A DNA stretch of 64,000 nucleotides from Paraburkholderia sp. PGU19 (GCF_013426915.1 NZ_AP023181.1:62001-126000), one strand, 5' to 3'; counted from the stretch's first letter, positions 17,745-26,836 are shown. The notes: generated from the letters alone by a model not told the origin. Numbers and translations: made by a program.

Positions 17745-18818
17745 TCAGCTTGACAGCGACGGCGCCGCATCGGCTTCGCGCGGCAGTGCCAGCGAATCGA
17801 CCCAGCGCAAAATCGCGGCGACGGCTTCGAACAGTTCGTCGGGAATCGGCTCGTCGAGTTCGACCTTGTAGAGCGCGCGCGCGACGGGCGGATGCCCGAC
17901 GATTGGCACGCCCGCGAGCTGCGCGTCGCGGCGCATCTGCAGCGCCGCGTCGTCCATGCCTTTCGCGATCACCACGGGCAGAGGGTATTCGTCGGGCGCA
18001 TAGCGCACGGCGACCGCGTAGTGCGTCGGGTTGACGACCACCATGCTCGCGGTCGCGATCTTGCGCGGCGCAGATGTCGCAAGCTCGCGCGCGAGCCGCC
18101 GCCGCTCGCCCTTGATGATGGGATCGCCTTCGTCCTGCTTGAATTCGCGCTTGATCTCGTCCTTGCTCATTTTCTTGTCGCGAATGAAGAGGAACTTCTG
18201 CAGCTTGAAATCGACGCCGCCGAACACGACATACAGCGCGGCTGCGACCGCGAGCAGCCGGATCACGACGAAGCTCGCGAGCCTGGACAACTCGGGCAAC
18301 GACTGGAACAGGGAGCCCGTGACGAGCGGCAGCAGGCCCGTGACCGTCTTCCACATCACGATGGCGAGCACGATGCCCTTGATGGTCATCTTCGCGAGTT
18401 CGAGCAGCGACTTGAGCGAGAAGATGCGCTTGATGCCCGCCATCGGGCTGACGTTCTCGAACTTCAGGCCGACGGCCTTCATCGAAATCATGATGCCCGT
18501 TTGTCCCGCGAGCGCGGCGACGGCGGCGAGAATCGCTGCGCCGATCATCGGCAGCAGGGTGCCCGCCATGCGCGAGCCGATCTGGTTCACCGCGAGCAGC
18601 AACGTCGTCATGTCGTGCGGGCCGGCGACGAATTTCAGCGCGATCGAAATGCACGAGCGCAAGCCATCGACCATCTTGTCACCCGTCGCCATCAGCATGC
18701 CGACGCCCACGGCCAGCAGCGCGCCGTCGACAAGATCCGTGCTTTTCGCGACCTCGCCGTCCTCGCGCGCCTTGCGCAGGCGTTTCTCGGTTGGCTGTTC
18801 GGTTTTGTCGTCGCTCAT
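17745..18818 (-). CDS. hrcU: T3SS autocleaving switch protein SctU (HrcU)
   Basis: A 357-residue member of the SctU/FlhB family: four transmembrane helices within about residues 28-200, then a cytosolic domain with the self-cleavage motif NPTH at residues 263-266. Cleavage there permits the change of substrate specificity together with HpaP. The start MSDDKTEQPTEKR is the standard family N-terminus, and a strong AAGGAG ribosome-binding site precedes it. It is the first gene of the leftward T3SS operon and has a perfect PIP box 62-86 bp upstream. Confidence 0.97.
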   Translation of the reverse strand: MSDDKTEQPTEKRLRKAREDGEVAKSTDLVDGALLAVGVGMLMATGDKMVDGLRSCISIALKFVAGPHDMTTLLLAVNQIGSRMAGTLLPMIGAAILAAVAALAGQTGIMISMKAVGLKFENVSPMAGIKRIFSLKSLLELAKMTIKGIVLAIVMWKTVTGLLPLVTGSLFQSLPELSRLASFVVIRLLAVAAALYVVFGGVDFKLQKFLFIRDKKMSKDEIKREFKQDEGDPIIKGERRRLARELATSAPRKIATASMVVVNPTHYAVAVRYAPDEYPLPVVIAKGMDDAALQMRRDAQLAGVPIVGHPPVARALYKVELDEPIPDELFEAVAAILRWVDSLALPREADAAPSLSS

Positions 18819-18879
18819 GGGCGCTCCTTTACGTGCTGGCGCAGTGTAGGGCGCTCCACATAGCGGCCGTCCAGGCGAG

Positions 18880-18904
18880 GCGAAGCCCCGGTCTCGAACG
18901 CGAA
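18880..18904 (-). promoter_or_regulatory. PIP box of the hrcU operon
   Basis: Minus-strand sequence TTCGC-N15-TTCGC, a perfect PIP/hrp_II box. The -10-like hexamer TACACT (18848 down to 18843) starts 31 nt after the box. It lies 62 bp upstream of the hrcU ATG, back to back with the hrpB1 box, so one AraC-type regulator can fire both halves of the T3SS cluster. Confidence 0.88.
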
Positions 18905-18939
18905 GCAGGGCAAAACAGCACGCGCGATCCGTCGCCAGG

Positions 18940-18964
18940 TTCGCTTTCGGACGACTTGCTTCGG
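18940..18964 (+). promoter_or_regulatory. PIP box of the hrpB1 operon
   Basis: Plus-strand sequence TTCGC-N15-TTCGG, matching the TTCGB-N15-TTCGB consensus. A -10-like TACCTT (18996-19001) follows at 31 nt. The ATG of hrpB1 is at 19051. Only 35 bp separate it from the divergent hrcU box. Confidence 0.87.
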
Positions 18965-19050
18965 TTGCAGTGCGAGCATTGCGGCACCGGCTTGATACCT
19001 TGCGAAGCGATGACGCCCCGCGTCCTGTTTTCATCAAGAGGGTCCACGCC

Positions 19051-19656
19051 ATGCTCGCGAAATCGTCACAACCTGGGTCACAACCCGCTTCCTCTCACGC
19101 CGCGCCGAACTATCTGCAATGCGGCGATGCAACCTTGAACGCGCTGATCGAGGTTGCATCGGCGGGTCTGTTCCGGCATTTCCCGCAAGCCAGCGCCGAC
19201 ACGACCGATATCGAACTGGTGCTCGACGCGTTGCGCGCGTTCCGCCCCAAGGTGGCCGAGATCGACACGCTCGCGGGCGTGCTGCATATCGCCAACGGCC
19301 GCTGGGACGAGGGGTCGCGCACGCTGCGCGACGTGATCGACGCGGCGCCGTCGTTTGCCTATGCGAAGGCGATGTACGCGTACTGCCTCGCGGCGCAGAA
19401 GGACGCTGGCTGGCGTCAATGGGCCGACCAGGCGTTGGAAGGCGAGGCGGGCCCGGAAACGCGCGCGCTGGTCCGTGCGCTCACCGTGCGTGCCGATCTC
19501 GAAGCCGCGCGCGCCAACCATCGCGGCGGCGAGTTCGTGCTGCCGGAGTCGTATCGCGAGCTCGCCGAAGAGCAGGAGAACGCGCAGACGAAGACCGCGC
19601 GACAACCGTCGGGCGATGCGCCCGCGTTCGCGTCGCACGCTTTCTTGCGCGCCTGA
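19051..19656 (+). CDS. hrpB1: T3SS protein HrpB1/HrpK family
   Basis: A 201-residue TPR-like helical protein of the HrpB1/HrpK family, which is specific to Hrp2-type T3SS. The core runs from about residue 18 (NYLQCGDATLNALIEVASAG) to 150, with LDALRAFRPK and AKAMYAYCLA segments. A charged C-terminal extension makes it longer than the usual 150 residues. In Xanthomonas HrpB1 is periplasmic and binds peptidoglycan. It opens the hrpB operon here, behind a PIP box. A second, shorter paralogue is encoded at 44745-45203. Confidence 0.88.
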   Translation: MLAKSSQPGSQPASSHAAPNYLQCGDATLNALIEVASAGLFRHFPQASADTTDIELVLDALRAFRPKVAEIDTLAGVLHIANGRWDEGSRTLRDVIDAAPSFAYAKAMYAYCLAAQKDAGWRQWADQALEGEAGPETRALVRALTVRADLEAARANHRGGEFVLPESYRELAEEQENAQTKTARQPSGDAPAFASHAFLRA

Positions 19657-19671
19657 TAAGAGGAGCCGTTC

Positions 19672-20064
19672 ATGTCGATCTCCACGATTGCCGAAACCGC
19701 CGTTCACGCCGCCGCCGATGCTGCGAAGCCCGAAGCTTTGCCGCAGATGCCCGCGGCCGAATCCGTCAGCCGTTTCGAAGACCTGATGCAGCAGCCGCTC
19801 GCCATGCCCGGCAACGACGCGACGCAGCACGCGGGCAGTCATTTTGTCGACGCGATCCGCAAGCAGGACGGCCAGATGGAAGCCGCGCTGGAACAGGTCG
19901 AGACACTGAGCGCGAACGCCGGATCGCTCACGCCGACGCAACAGATTGCGGCGGCTGCGCAGGTCTCGCTGAACCTGTCGCTTGCGCAGTTCGATTTCCA
20001 GACGAAGATGGCGGTGGTGTCGGCGTCGAAGTCATCGGCGGAAACGCTGATGAAGAACCAGTGA
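19672..20064 (+). CDS. hrpB2: T3SS inner rod protein HrpB2 (SctI)
   Basis: A 130-residue secreted protein of the HrpB2 family, the inner-rod component that links the export gate to the pilus. The C-terminal 40 residues (QVSLNLSLAQFDFQTKMAVVSASK) show the family pattern needed for secretion and assembly. No cysteine is present. An AGGAG ribosome-binding site precedes the ATG. It lies between hrpB1 and hrcJ, and its stop overlaps the hrcJ start by 1 bp. Confidence 0.9.
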   Translation: MSISTIAETAVHAAADAAKPEALPQMPAAESVSRFEDLMQQPLAMPGNDATQHAGSHFVDAIRKQDGQMEAALEQVETLSANAGSLTPTQQIAAAAQVSLNLSLAQFDFQTKMAVVSASKSSAETLMKNQ

Positions 20065-20855
20065 TGAGCATCCAAACCCTCTCTCCGCTCGTGAAACGCA
20101 CGCTGATGGGCGGCGTGCTGATCGCATGCGCGCTGCTCGCGGGCTGCAAGAAAGAGCTCTACACGGGCCTTGCCGAAGAGGACGTCAACGAGATGACCGT
20201 CGCGTTGCTGGAGCGCGGCGTATCCGCCGACAAGAGCACGCCGGACGGCGGCAAGACCTACACGCTGCAGGTCGACGACGGCGATATGGTGCGCGCGATG
20301 CAGGTGCTGCGCGAAAAAGGCCTGCCACACAGCAAGTTCGATGATCTCGGCAGTTTGTTCAAGAAGGACGGTCTGGTCTCGACGCCGACCGAGGAGCGCG
20401 TGCGCTTCATCTACGGGCTGTCGCAGGAGTTGTCGGGCACGCTGTCACATATCGACGGCGTGCTGGTCGCGCGTGTGCAGATCGTGATTCCGAACAACGA
20501 CCCGCTTGCGCAGACCATCAAGCCGTCGTCCGCCGCCGTGTTCATCAAGTACCGGCCGGGCCTCGAACTCGATGCACTGGTGCCGCAGATCAAGAATCTC
20601 GTCGTGCATAGCGTCGAAGGGCTGTCGTACGACCAGGTCAGCGTGACGGGCGTGGCGGCGGATCAGGTGGATATCGATAGCCGCGTGACTGCGCATGCGC
20701 CCGTCTGGCCGTTCGTGCTGAGCGGGCTGTTCGCGTTGCTGGTAGCGGGCATTGGCGTGGGCTATGCGTTTCGTGCGCGGCTAAGCGGGATCGTCGCGCT
20801 GCTCAAGGCGAGGCTCGCGCAGCGTTTGCCGGGCCGCAGGCAGAAGTCGGCATGA
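20064..20855 (+). CDS. hrcJ: T3SS inner-membrane ring lipoprotein SctJ (HrcJ)
   Basis: A 263-residue lipoprotein of the SctJ/YscJ family. A signal peptide ends in the lipobox LLAGC, with Cys28 as the acylated residue, followed by KKELYTGLAEEDVNEM, the family's typical opening. Two periplasmic ring-building modules follow (residues 33-80 and 110-200), including REKGLPHSKFDDLGSLF. A C-terminal transmembrane helix spans about 215-236. It builds the inner ring with SctD. Confidence 0.96.
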   Translation: MSIQTLSPLVKRTLMGGVLIACALLAGCKKELYTGLAEEDVNEMTVALLERGVSADKSTPDGGKTYTLQVDDGDMVRAMQVLREKGLPHSKFDDLGSLFKKDGLVSTPTEERVRFIYGLSQELSGTLSHIDGVLVARVQIVIPNNDPLAQTIKPSSAAVFIKYRPGLELDALVPQIKNLVVHSVEGLSYDQVSVTGVAADQVDIDSRVTAHAPVWPFVLSGLFALLVAGIGVGYAFRARLSGIVALLKARLAQRLPGRRQKSA

Positions 20856-21592
20856 GCATGGCGATGGCTGCATCCGCTGCGATGCCACGGCAACGGTCTA
20901 CGCACGAGCCGCGCCTCTCGCCAGATCATGCCACGCAGATCTTGCTCGGCTGGCAACGCAATGCGCGCAGCGCGTTGCAGTGGCTGCATCGGGACTGGCT
21001 TACGCTTGCACTGGGCATTGATCGAGAGACGCACAGCGAAGATGCGCTAACCGCTCTGCGCGAACGATGCGACGAAGCATGCTCGCTCGCCGTGTTGCGC
21101 GTGCTGACACCCGCGCCGCCGACGCTCCAGGCATTCAGCGCGACGCCCGCCACGCGGCTCGACGCGCTGCCTGTCGAGACCGGTTTGCGCGTGTTGCGGA
21201 TGCAGGCGCTGCTGACGCGTCGCGCGGAAGTCCGGCGTCTGGTCGATCGAACCACGCGCAAGCGTCTCGCGGAGTGGATCGGCTGCCAGCTCGACGATCT
21301 GCTGGGCAAGACAGTGCCTGAAGCGCCGTCGCTTGCCGATGCGAAGCGCGAGCGGGCCGGAACACGCGCGCTCGGTTCGCTCGATGCCGATGCGCTCGCG
21401 CTGGAAGGGTTGGCGATGCTGCCGCTTGTGGAAACCTGCCCAATGATGCTGCGACTCGCGCTGCCACGTGAAGACGACGAGCAGGGCACGGCGCGCGCGA
21501 AGCCTTCGAAAGACGAATGCGAAGACGCGTTCGCATTGCTGCGCGAGCGCATCGGCCCTCTTTTGCCGGAGTATGCATGGTTATCTGGCTGA
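20852..21592 (+). CDS. hrpB4: T3SS protein HrpB4 (SctK)
   Basis: A 246-residue cytoplasmic protein in the slot of hrpB4 between hrcJ and sctL. HrpB4/SctK proteins connect the sorting platform to the inner-membrane ring. The LLGWQRNARSALQWLHRDWL stretch near residue 31 is a recognisable family-like segment; the rest is helical and poorly conserved. The start overlaps hrcJ in ATGA, and the end overlaps sctL by 16 bp. Confidence 0.82.
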   Translation: MSMAMAASAAMPRQRSTHEPRLSPDHATQILLGWQRNARSALQWLHRDWLTLALGIDRETHSEDALTALRERCDEACSLAVLRVLTPAPPTLQAFSATPATRLDALPVETGLRVLRMQALLTRRAEVRRLVDRTTRKRLAEWIGCQLDDLLGKTVPEAPSLADAKRERAGTRALGSLDADALALEGLAMLPLVETCPMMLRLALPREDDEQGTARAKPSKDECEDAFALLRERIGPLLPEYAWLSG

Positions 21593-22341
21593 GCCGTCCG
21601 CGCGAAGCACACGCGACTGGTAGCACGCGAAAGGACAAAAACGAGCCGCGCGTCGGCCTCGTCGGCGATATCGTGCCGCGCGAAACCTTCGGCATGCTCG
21701 CGACGATCGACGATGTCTACGGCCGTGTCGAGGCCGAACGTCAGGCGATTCTCGCCGCCGCGCAGATCGAGCGCGAGCAGATGCTTCAAGCGGCGCGCGA
21801 CGAAGCAAAGGCCCTCGTCGCGTCGGCTGCGCGCGAGCGTGAAGCGGCGTCGGAACGAGGCTACGCGGAAGGCGTCGCGCATGGCGAGGCGCAATGGATC
21901 GAACGCGTTGCCGCGTTGAGCGCCGACGCGCAGCGCCTGCAAAAAGGCATGCGCAACCGGATGGCCGAACTCGTGATGCTCGCCGTCGAGCAACTGGTGC
22001 GTGCGGAAAGCGCACAGGCATTGTTCGCGCGGGCGACGGACACGATTGACCGCATCGTCGAAGGCTCGGCGAACTTGCGCGTGAGCGTGCATCCCGCCGA
22101 TCTCGACGCGGCGCGCGCCGCATTCGGCGAATTCGATGCGCGTCTGCGCATGCTGGGGCGGCCGGTGCCGCTTGCGGTGACAGCAGACCCTCGTCTGGAA
22201 CCCGGCGCATGCGTGTGCGAATCGGACCTCGGCATCGTCGACGCAAGCCTGTCGACACAACTCGATTCGATGCGCGCGGCAATCGTGCGGGCGCTCAACA
22301 CTTCGCTGAAAACGCACAGCGCGCAAGCAGAGACACACTGA
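21577..22341 (+). CDS. sctL: T3SS ATPase regulator SctL (HrpB5/HrcL)
   Basis: A 254-residue member of the SctL/FliH family, which tethers the HrcN ATPase to the sorting platform and restrains it. The N-terminal third is a long charged coiled coil (AERQAILAAAQIEREQ onward), and the C-terminal half holds the conserved RMAELVMLAVEQLVRAE and VSVHPADL segments. The ATG at 21577 (MVIWLSRP) lies within the end of hrpB4. Its stop overlaps the hrcN start by 1 bp. Confidence 0.9.
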   Translation: MVIWLSRPREAHATGSTRKDKNEPRVGLVGDIVPRETFGMLATIDDVYGRVEAERQAILAAAQIEREQMLQAARDEAKALVASAAREREAASERGYAEGVAHGEAQWIERVAALSADAQRLQKGMRNRMAELVMLAVEQLVRAESAQALFARATDTIDRIVEGSANLRVSVHPADLDAARAAFGEFDARLRMLGRPVPLAVTADPRLEPGACVCESDLGIVDASLSTQLDSMRAAIVRALNTSLKTHSAQAETH

Positions 22342-23738
22342 TGAGCACCACGCCCTCGAAGAATCAACCGCAAGACCCGACGCTGGCCGACGTATTCGGC
22401 CTGCGCGAGCACGGCATGCGCGAACTGGGCGGCGCAATCGAACGCGAGATCCGCGCGCTGTTGCCCGTGCGTCAGACGGGCAAGATTGCCGAAGTGGTCG
22501 GCACGCTGATCAAGGTCGCGGGCATCGACCTGAAGCTCGGCGAATTGTGCGAGCTGCGCACGCCGCAAGGCAAGCTGTTGCAGCATGGCGAAGTGATCGG
22601 CTTCACGCGCGAGCATGCCGTCGTGTCGCCGTTCGCGCAGCTATCCGAAGTGTCGCGCGCGACGCATGTGATCGGCTTGCAGCGGCCCTTGTCGGTGCCT
22701 GTCGGCGACGCGCTGCTCGGCCGCGTGATCGATGCGCTCGGCCAGCCGATGGACGGCCGTGGCCCGATCGAAGCGGAGGACAGCCGGCCCATTTTCGCCG
22801 ACCCGCCGAACCCGATGACACGCCGCATGATCGAGCATCCGATGGTGACGGGCGTGCGCGTGATCGACGCGATGACGACGCTCGCCGAAGGCCAGCGCAT
22901 GGGCATTTTCGCGCCAGCGGGCGTCGGCAAGAGCACCTTGCTCGGCATGCTGGCGCGTGGCGCGCAATGCGACATCAACGTGATTGCGCTGATCGGAGAA
23001 CGCGGGCGTGAAGTGCGCGAGTTCGTCGAGCTGATTCTCGGCGAGCAGGGCATGGCGCGCTCCGTCGTCGTATGCGCGACGTCGGACCGTTCGTCGAGCG
23101 AGCGCGCGAAGGCGGCCTACGTCGCGACCGTGATTGCCGAGCACTTTCGCGACGAAGGCAAGCGCGTGCTGCTGATGATGGATTCGCTGACCCGCTTCGC
23201 GCGCGCGGGCCGCGAGATCGGCCTCGCAGCGGGCGAGCCGCCCGCGCGGCGCGGCTTTCCGCCTTCCGTGTTCGCGGAGTTGCCGCGTCTGCTGGAGCGC
23301 GCGGGGATGGGCGAGCGCGGCTCGATCACGGCCCTCTACACGGTGCTCGCCGAAGACGAATCGGGCAGCGATCCGATTGCCGAGGAAGTGCGCGGCGTGC
23401 TCGACGGCCATCTGATCCTGTCGCGCGAAATCGCGGCGCAGAACCGCTATCCCGCCATCGACGTGCTCGGCAGCTTGTCGCGCGTCATGTCGCAGGTGAT
23501 GCCGCGCGAGTTCATGGCATCGTCCGCGCGGCTGCGCAAGCTGCTTGCGAAGCATCGTGAGGTGGACATGCTGCTGCAGATCGGCGAGTACCAGCCGGGC
23601 ACCAATGCGCTCGCGGACGAAGCGATCGCAAAGATCGATGCGCTCAAGGCTTTCCTGTCGCAACCGACGGATGCCTTCGCGGACCCGGCCGAAACTGAGG
23701 CCGCGTTGCACGCGCTTGCGCAGGGCGACGCGCAATGA
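22341..23738 (+). CDS. hrcN: T3SS ATPase SctN (HrcN)
   Basis: A 465-residue hexameric ATPase of the F1/FliI family that strips chaperones from substrates at the base of the injectisome. Walker A is APAGVGKST at residues 191-199; Walker B is in KRVLLMMDSLTRFAR around 275, directly followed by the family stretch REIGLAAGEPPARRGFPPSV. The Glu of GERGREVREF (about 222) is the catalytic glutamate region. The ATG overlaps the sctL stop by 1 bp, and the 3' end overlaps hrpB7 by 4 bp. Confidence 0.97.
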   Translation: MSTTPSKNQPQDPTLADVFGLREHGMRELGGAIEREIRALLPVRQTGKIAEVVGTLIKVAGIDLKLGELCELRTPQGKLLQHGEVIGFTREHAVVSPFAQLSEVSRATHVIGLQRPLSVPVGDALLGRVIDALGQPMDGRGPIEAEDSRPIFADPPNPMTRRMIEHPMVTGVRVIDAMTTLAEGQRMGIFAPAGVGKSTLLGMLARGAQCDINVIALIGERGREVREFVELILGEQGMARSVVVCATSDRSSSERAKAAYVATVIAEHFRDEGKRVLLMMDSLTRFARAGREIGLAAGEPPARRGFPPSVFAELPRLLERAGMGERGSITALYTVLAEDESGSDPIAEEVRGVLDGHLILSREIAAQNRYPAIDVLGSLSRVMSQVMPREFMASSARLRKLLAKHREVDMLLQIGEYQPGTNALADEAIAKIDALKAFLSQPTDAFADPAETEAALHALAQGDAQ

Positions 23739-24232
23739 GCACTCACAGACGACAGATCGCTGCGTTGTCACGCGCCGTATCGCGCCGCCAGCGCTCCGAG
23801 CAGGACTTGCGCGCGAGGCTCGTGCAACTCGTTGCGGCGCGCTTGCCACTGGTCGAAAACGAAGCGCAGGCGCGCGCTCATGCAGCGGAAATCGAAGCGC
23901 AGGGGCGTTCGTACCGCGAGCGCATCTCCGCGATGATGGCGGGCGCGGAGCCGTTTTCAATCGATACGTTGACCGCGCTCCGTTTGTACGCAGAAGAACT
24001 CGACCGCCACCACGCGACGGCATGTGAGGCAGTGGAGGCCGCGCAACAGGCGCTCACTGGGCACGATGCCGGAATCGCGAGCACGCGCGGCGAGATCGCG
24101 AAGAACCGAGGACGCATCGACCTGTGCGAAAAGCGCATCGGCACACTGCAACGCGTGCTGGACGGCATCGCTGCCGACGCGGAAGACGAAGACATCGAGG
24201 AGACGGCGCTCGCGCGCCTTGCACGCGGATGA
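23735..24232 (+). CDS. hrpB7: T3SS central stalk protein HrpB7 (SctO)
   Basis: A 165-residue, almost entirely coiled-coil protein in the position of hrpB7/sctO, directly after hrcN. SctO/FliJ-type stalks sit in the HrcN hexamer and contact the cytosolic ring of HrcV. Sequence conservation is poor in this family; length, charge pattern (heptads rich in A, E, R) and position support the call. It overlaps both neighbours by 4 bp. Confidence 0.85.
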   Translation: MSTHRRQIAALSRAVSRRQRSEQDLRARLVQLVAARLPLVENEAQARAHAAEIEAQGRSYRERISAMMAGAEPFSIDTLTALRLYAEELDRHHATACEAVEAAQQALTGHDAGIASTRGEIAKNRGRIDLCEKRIGTLQRVLDGIAADAEDEDIEETALARLARG

Positions 24233-25086
24233 ACGAGTTGTTGCAGTTCTATGGCCCCTGGCTGCTCAAGCACCTTGCCGTGCTCGGCGTCTGCTCGCTG
24301 CGGCTCTACGCGATCATGACGCTGTTTCCGCCCACCGCCGACGGCGTGCTGCAAGGCCGCTTGCGCAACGGCGTCGCGCTGAGCTTCTCGCTGTTCGTCG
24401 CGTTGGCGCAGCCGGAGTCGTTCGCCGATTCGCTGACGGGCTTTACGCTGGTGACCACGAGCTTGCGCGAAACGCTGATCGGCGTCGTGATGGGCTTCGC
24501 GGCAGCGACGGTGTTCTGGGTCGCGGAAGGCGCGGGCATCTATCTCGACAATCTGACGGGCTACAACAACGCGCAGTTGAGTAACCCAATGCTGTCGCAA
24601 CAATCCACACCGTCCGCGACGTTGCTCGGCCAGATCGCGACCGTTGCGTTCTGGTCGCTCGGCGGCATGCAGTTTTTGCTGGAGGCGCTGTACGAGTCGT
24701 ATCGATGGTGGCCGGTTGCATCGACGAAGCCGATGTCGACAGATTTTCTCGCCGTGTTCGCGATGCATCAGACGGACACGCTGATGCAGACCATCGCGAA
24801 GCTCGCCGCGCCGATGCTGCTCGTGCTGCTGCTGATCGATCTCGGTGCGAATCTTGCGTCGAAGGCCGCGCAGAAACTCGATCTGAGCGCGTTGAGTCAG
24901 CCGATCAAGGGCGCGGTGACGGTGCTGATGCTGGCCGTGTTCGCGGGGCTATTCGTGCACCAGGTGCAGGATCAACTCGACTTGCGGCTCTTCAAGGAGC
25001 AGGTCCGCGCAATCGCGCAGATGAGCGATCGCGACACCGATCTGAAGCCAGGTGCGCAACCGCGTCGCAACGATGTGTCGCCGTGA
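24229..25086 (+). CDS. hrcT: T3SS export apparatus protein SctT (HrcT)
   Basis: A 285-residue SctT/FliR-family membrane protein with about six transmembrane helices. Recognisable segments are LRLYAIMTLFPPTADGVLQG near the start, AEGAGIYLDNLTGYNNAQ in the middle, and the C-terminal KLDLSALSQPIKGAVTVLML. It completes the SctR-SctS-SctT gate. It is the last gene of the hrpB operon; its start overlaps hrpB7 by 4 bp, and a 244-bp gap follows before the regulator gene. Confidence 0.95.
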   Translation: MNELLQFYGPWLLKHLAVLGVCSLRLYAIMTLFPPTADGVLQGRLRNGVALSFSLFVALAQPESFADSLTGFTLVTTSLRETLIGVVMGFAAATVFWVAEGAGIYLDNLTGYNNAQLSNPMLSQQSTPSATLLGQIATVAFWSLGGMQFLLEALYESYRWWPVASTKPMSTDFLAVFAMHQTDTLMQTIAKLAAPMLLVLLLIDLGANLASKAAQKLDLSALSQPIKGAVTVLMLAVFAGLFVHQVQDQLDLRLFKEQVRAIAQMSDRDTDLKPGAQPRRNDVSP

Positions 25087-25124
25087 TGTCAGCGGCCCGC
25101 ATACAGGAAAAGAAGTGAGGTTTG

Positions 25125-25199
25125 TTGAGGGTTCTTGTCTGTCACGCGCGCGAATTCTCAACTTTACTCAAGCCTCAACTGTTTCCTCTGATTATTGAG
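25125..25199 (+). promoter_or_regulatory. Cluster of TTGAG/CTCAA motifs upstream of the hrpB-type regulator
   Basis: Five copies of TTGAG or its complement CTCAA lie at 25125, 25157, 25167, 25174 and 25195 in the gap before the AraC regulator. Two direct copies are spaced exactly 10 bp apart, as in sites for OmpR-family regulators. The gap has no TTCG, hence no PIP box. This could be where HrpG acts; that is inference. Confidence 0.4.
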
Positions 25200-25330
25200 C
25201 TTTTCACATTTCTGCCTGGCTACAGTGCATTCCGTCACCGCGACGTCCGTAGCAAAAACGTCGCAATCGTTTCAACGCGCTCACGCAGCATCGCCCCGAC
25301 GGCTGCGCGAGCCTTACGACGGAATCAGCC

Positions 25331-26785
25331 ATGCTCGTTACCTACTACTTCCCGTATGTGTCGATGCTCAACGCAGCGTCGATGCCTGCCAGTGTCGTCG
25401 ATCTGATCCGCAACGGCCATGTGCACGCCGCGGCGTCGCACGTGCAGCGGCTCGTCGATAGCCACGACGATGCGTCGCCCGCCGCGCTGCTGCAATTGCA
25501 GGGCGATCTGCAACTGTCGCTCGGCATGGAGGTCGATGCCGACGATTCGTATCGCGAAGCGCAAAAGCGCATGCGCGACGACAAGGACGGCATGCGCTTC
25601 GCGTCGTGCCGCAACGCGGGCTGGCAGGCGCTGTTCCGCTATCGCTACGGCACCGCGATGTCATGCTTCATGCAGATCGCCGATCATCCGCTGGCGAGCG
25701 TGGCGCTGCGGCTCGATGCGCTGTTCGGCGCGTTCGGCGTGCTGTTCAGCGTGGGCCGTCTGCGCGATGCGGATGCCGTGCTCGATACGCTCGAAGACCT
25801 GCTCGACGAAGCGACGTCGAATGGCGCGTTTCATCAGGCCGACGGCTGGCAGCGTCTGTTGAGCACCGTGCGCTTCGATGTCGAAGCGCAGAGCACGCTG
25901 CGCTCGCGTACCGCGCTGTCGGATCACATCTATTGGCAGGTCGGCCTGACGGGCAATGCCGCGCCGCGCGTCGCGCCGCAACGGCCCGCCGCGCTGCGAC
26001 TGTTGACGGGCACGATTGACGACCCGTTGCTGCGTGGGCGCGTCGAATTCCTCGATGGCCTGGCGCGACTGGCGGGCGGCGAGCGCGACGCGCAGCAGCA
26101 GATCGTCGCGCATGCGGAGTGGGCGGGCAAGCAGGGCATCCAGAACTATCAGAGTGCAGTGCGCATCGAGATTGTGCTCGCGAGTCTTGCGGGCGGTGTG
26201 TCGTCGCTGGCCGAGTCGGTGCTCGTGTTGCTGACGGCCGAGGTGCGCATGCCGCAGAGCCATCGGCAACTGGAGTATCTGTATTGCCTCGCAAAGCTGC
26301 GCCATCTGCAGGGGCGCAGCGGCGAGTCGCTGGAGGTGTACACGCGCTACGCGTTGGCCGCTGTCAATTGCATCCGCGACGAAGCGGGCGCACTCGCGCG
26401 CTACGGCCAGCGCATCGCGCGCGCGCCGGAACAACTCGACGACATCGGCACGCGGCTGCCTGCGCGTTATCGGCGCGCGTATCGCTATCTGCTCGACAAC
26501 CTGGAGCGCAAGGACCTGTCGATCCGCGAAATCGCCGCGCAAGTCGGCGTGACGGATCGCGCGTTGCAAAGCGCGTTCAAGACGAGCCTCGGCTCGACGC
26601 CGACCGAGATCATCCGCCGTCTGCGCATGGAGCGTATCCGCGCCGAACTCGAAGCCGACGACAGCGCACACGAGCAAGGCATTCTCGCGACGGCCGTCAA
26701 GTGGGGCGTCAGCAACCGCTCGACGCTCGTCAACAGCTACCGCCGCGAATTCAACGAATCGCCTTCGGACACGCTGAACCGCTGA
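25331..26785 (+). CDS. hrpB: AraC-family T3SS master regulator, HrpB/HrpX type
   Basis: A 484-residue transcription activator, close to the 476-477 residues of Xanthomonas HrpX and Ralstonia HrpB. The long N-terminal part (residues 1-375) is TPR-like and helical. The C-terminal 105 residues are a double helix-turn-helix AraC domain (LSIREIAAQVGVTDRALQSA, then FKTSLGSTPTEIIRRLRMERI, shown in outline). Proteins of this group bind PIP/hrp_II boxes, and six such boxes occur in this window. It lies between hrcT and hrcC, as hrpB lies next to the structural genes in Ralstonia. Confidence 0.9.
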   Translation: MLVTYYFPYVSMLNAASMPASVVDLIRNGHVHAAASHVQRLVDSHDDASPAALLQLQGDLQLSLGMEVDADDSYREAQKRMRDDKDGMRFASCRNAGWQALFRYRYGTAMSCFMQIADHPLASVALRLDALFGAFGVLFSVGRLRDADAVLDTLEDLLDEATSNGAFHQADGWQRLLSTVRFDVEAQSTLRSRTALSDHIYWQVGLTGNAAPRVAPQRPAALRLLTGTIDDPLLRGRVEFLDGLARLAGGERDAQQQIVAHAEWAGKQGIQNYQSAVRIEIVLASLAGGVSSLAESVLVLLTAEVRMPQSHRQLEYLYCLAKLRHLQGRSGESLEVYTRYALAAVNCIRDEAGALARYGQRIARAPEQLDDIGTRLPARYRRAYRYLLDNLERKDLSIREIAAQVGVTDRALQSAFKTSLGSTPTEIIRRLRMERIRAELEADDSAHEQGILATAVKWGVSNRSTLVNSYRREFNESPSDTLNR

Positions 26786-26836
26786 GATCCATTCGAGACC
26801 ATTCCGCCAGAACCACACCTATACCGAGCGTCGATC

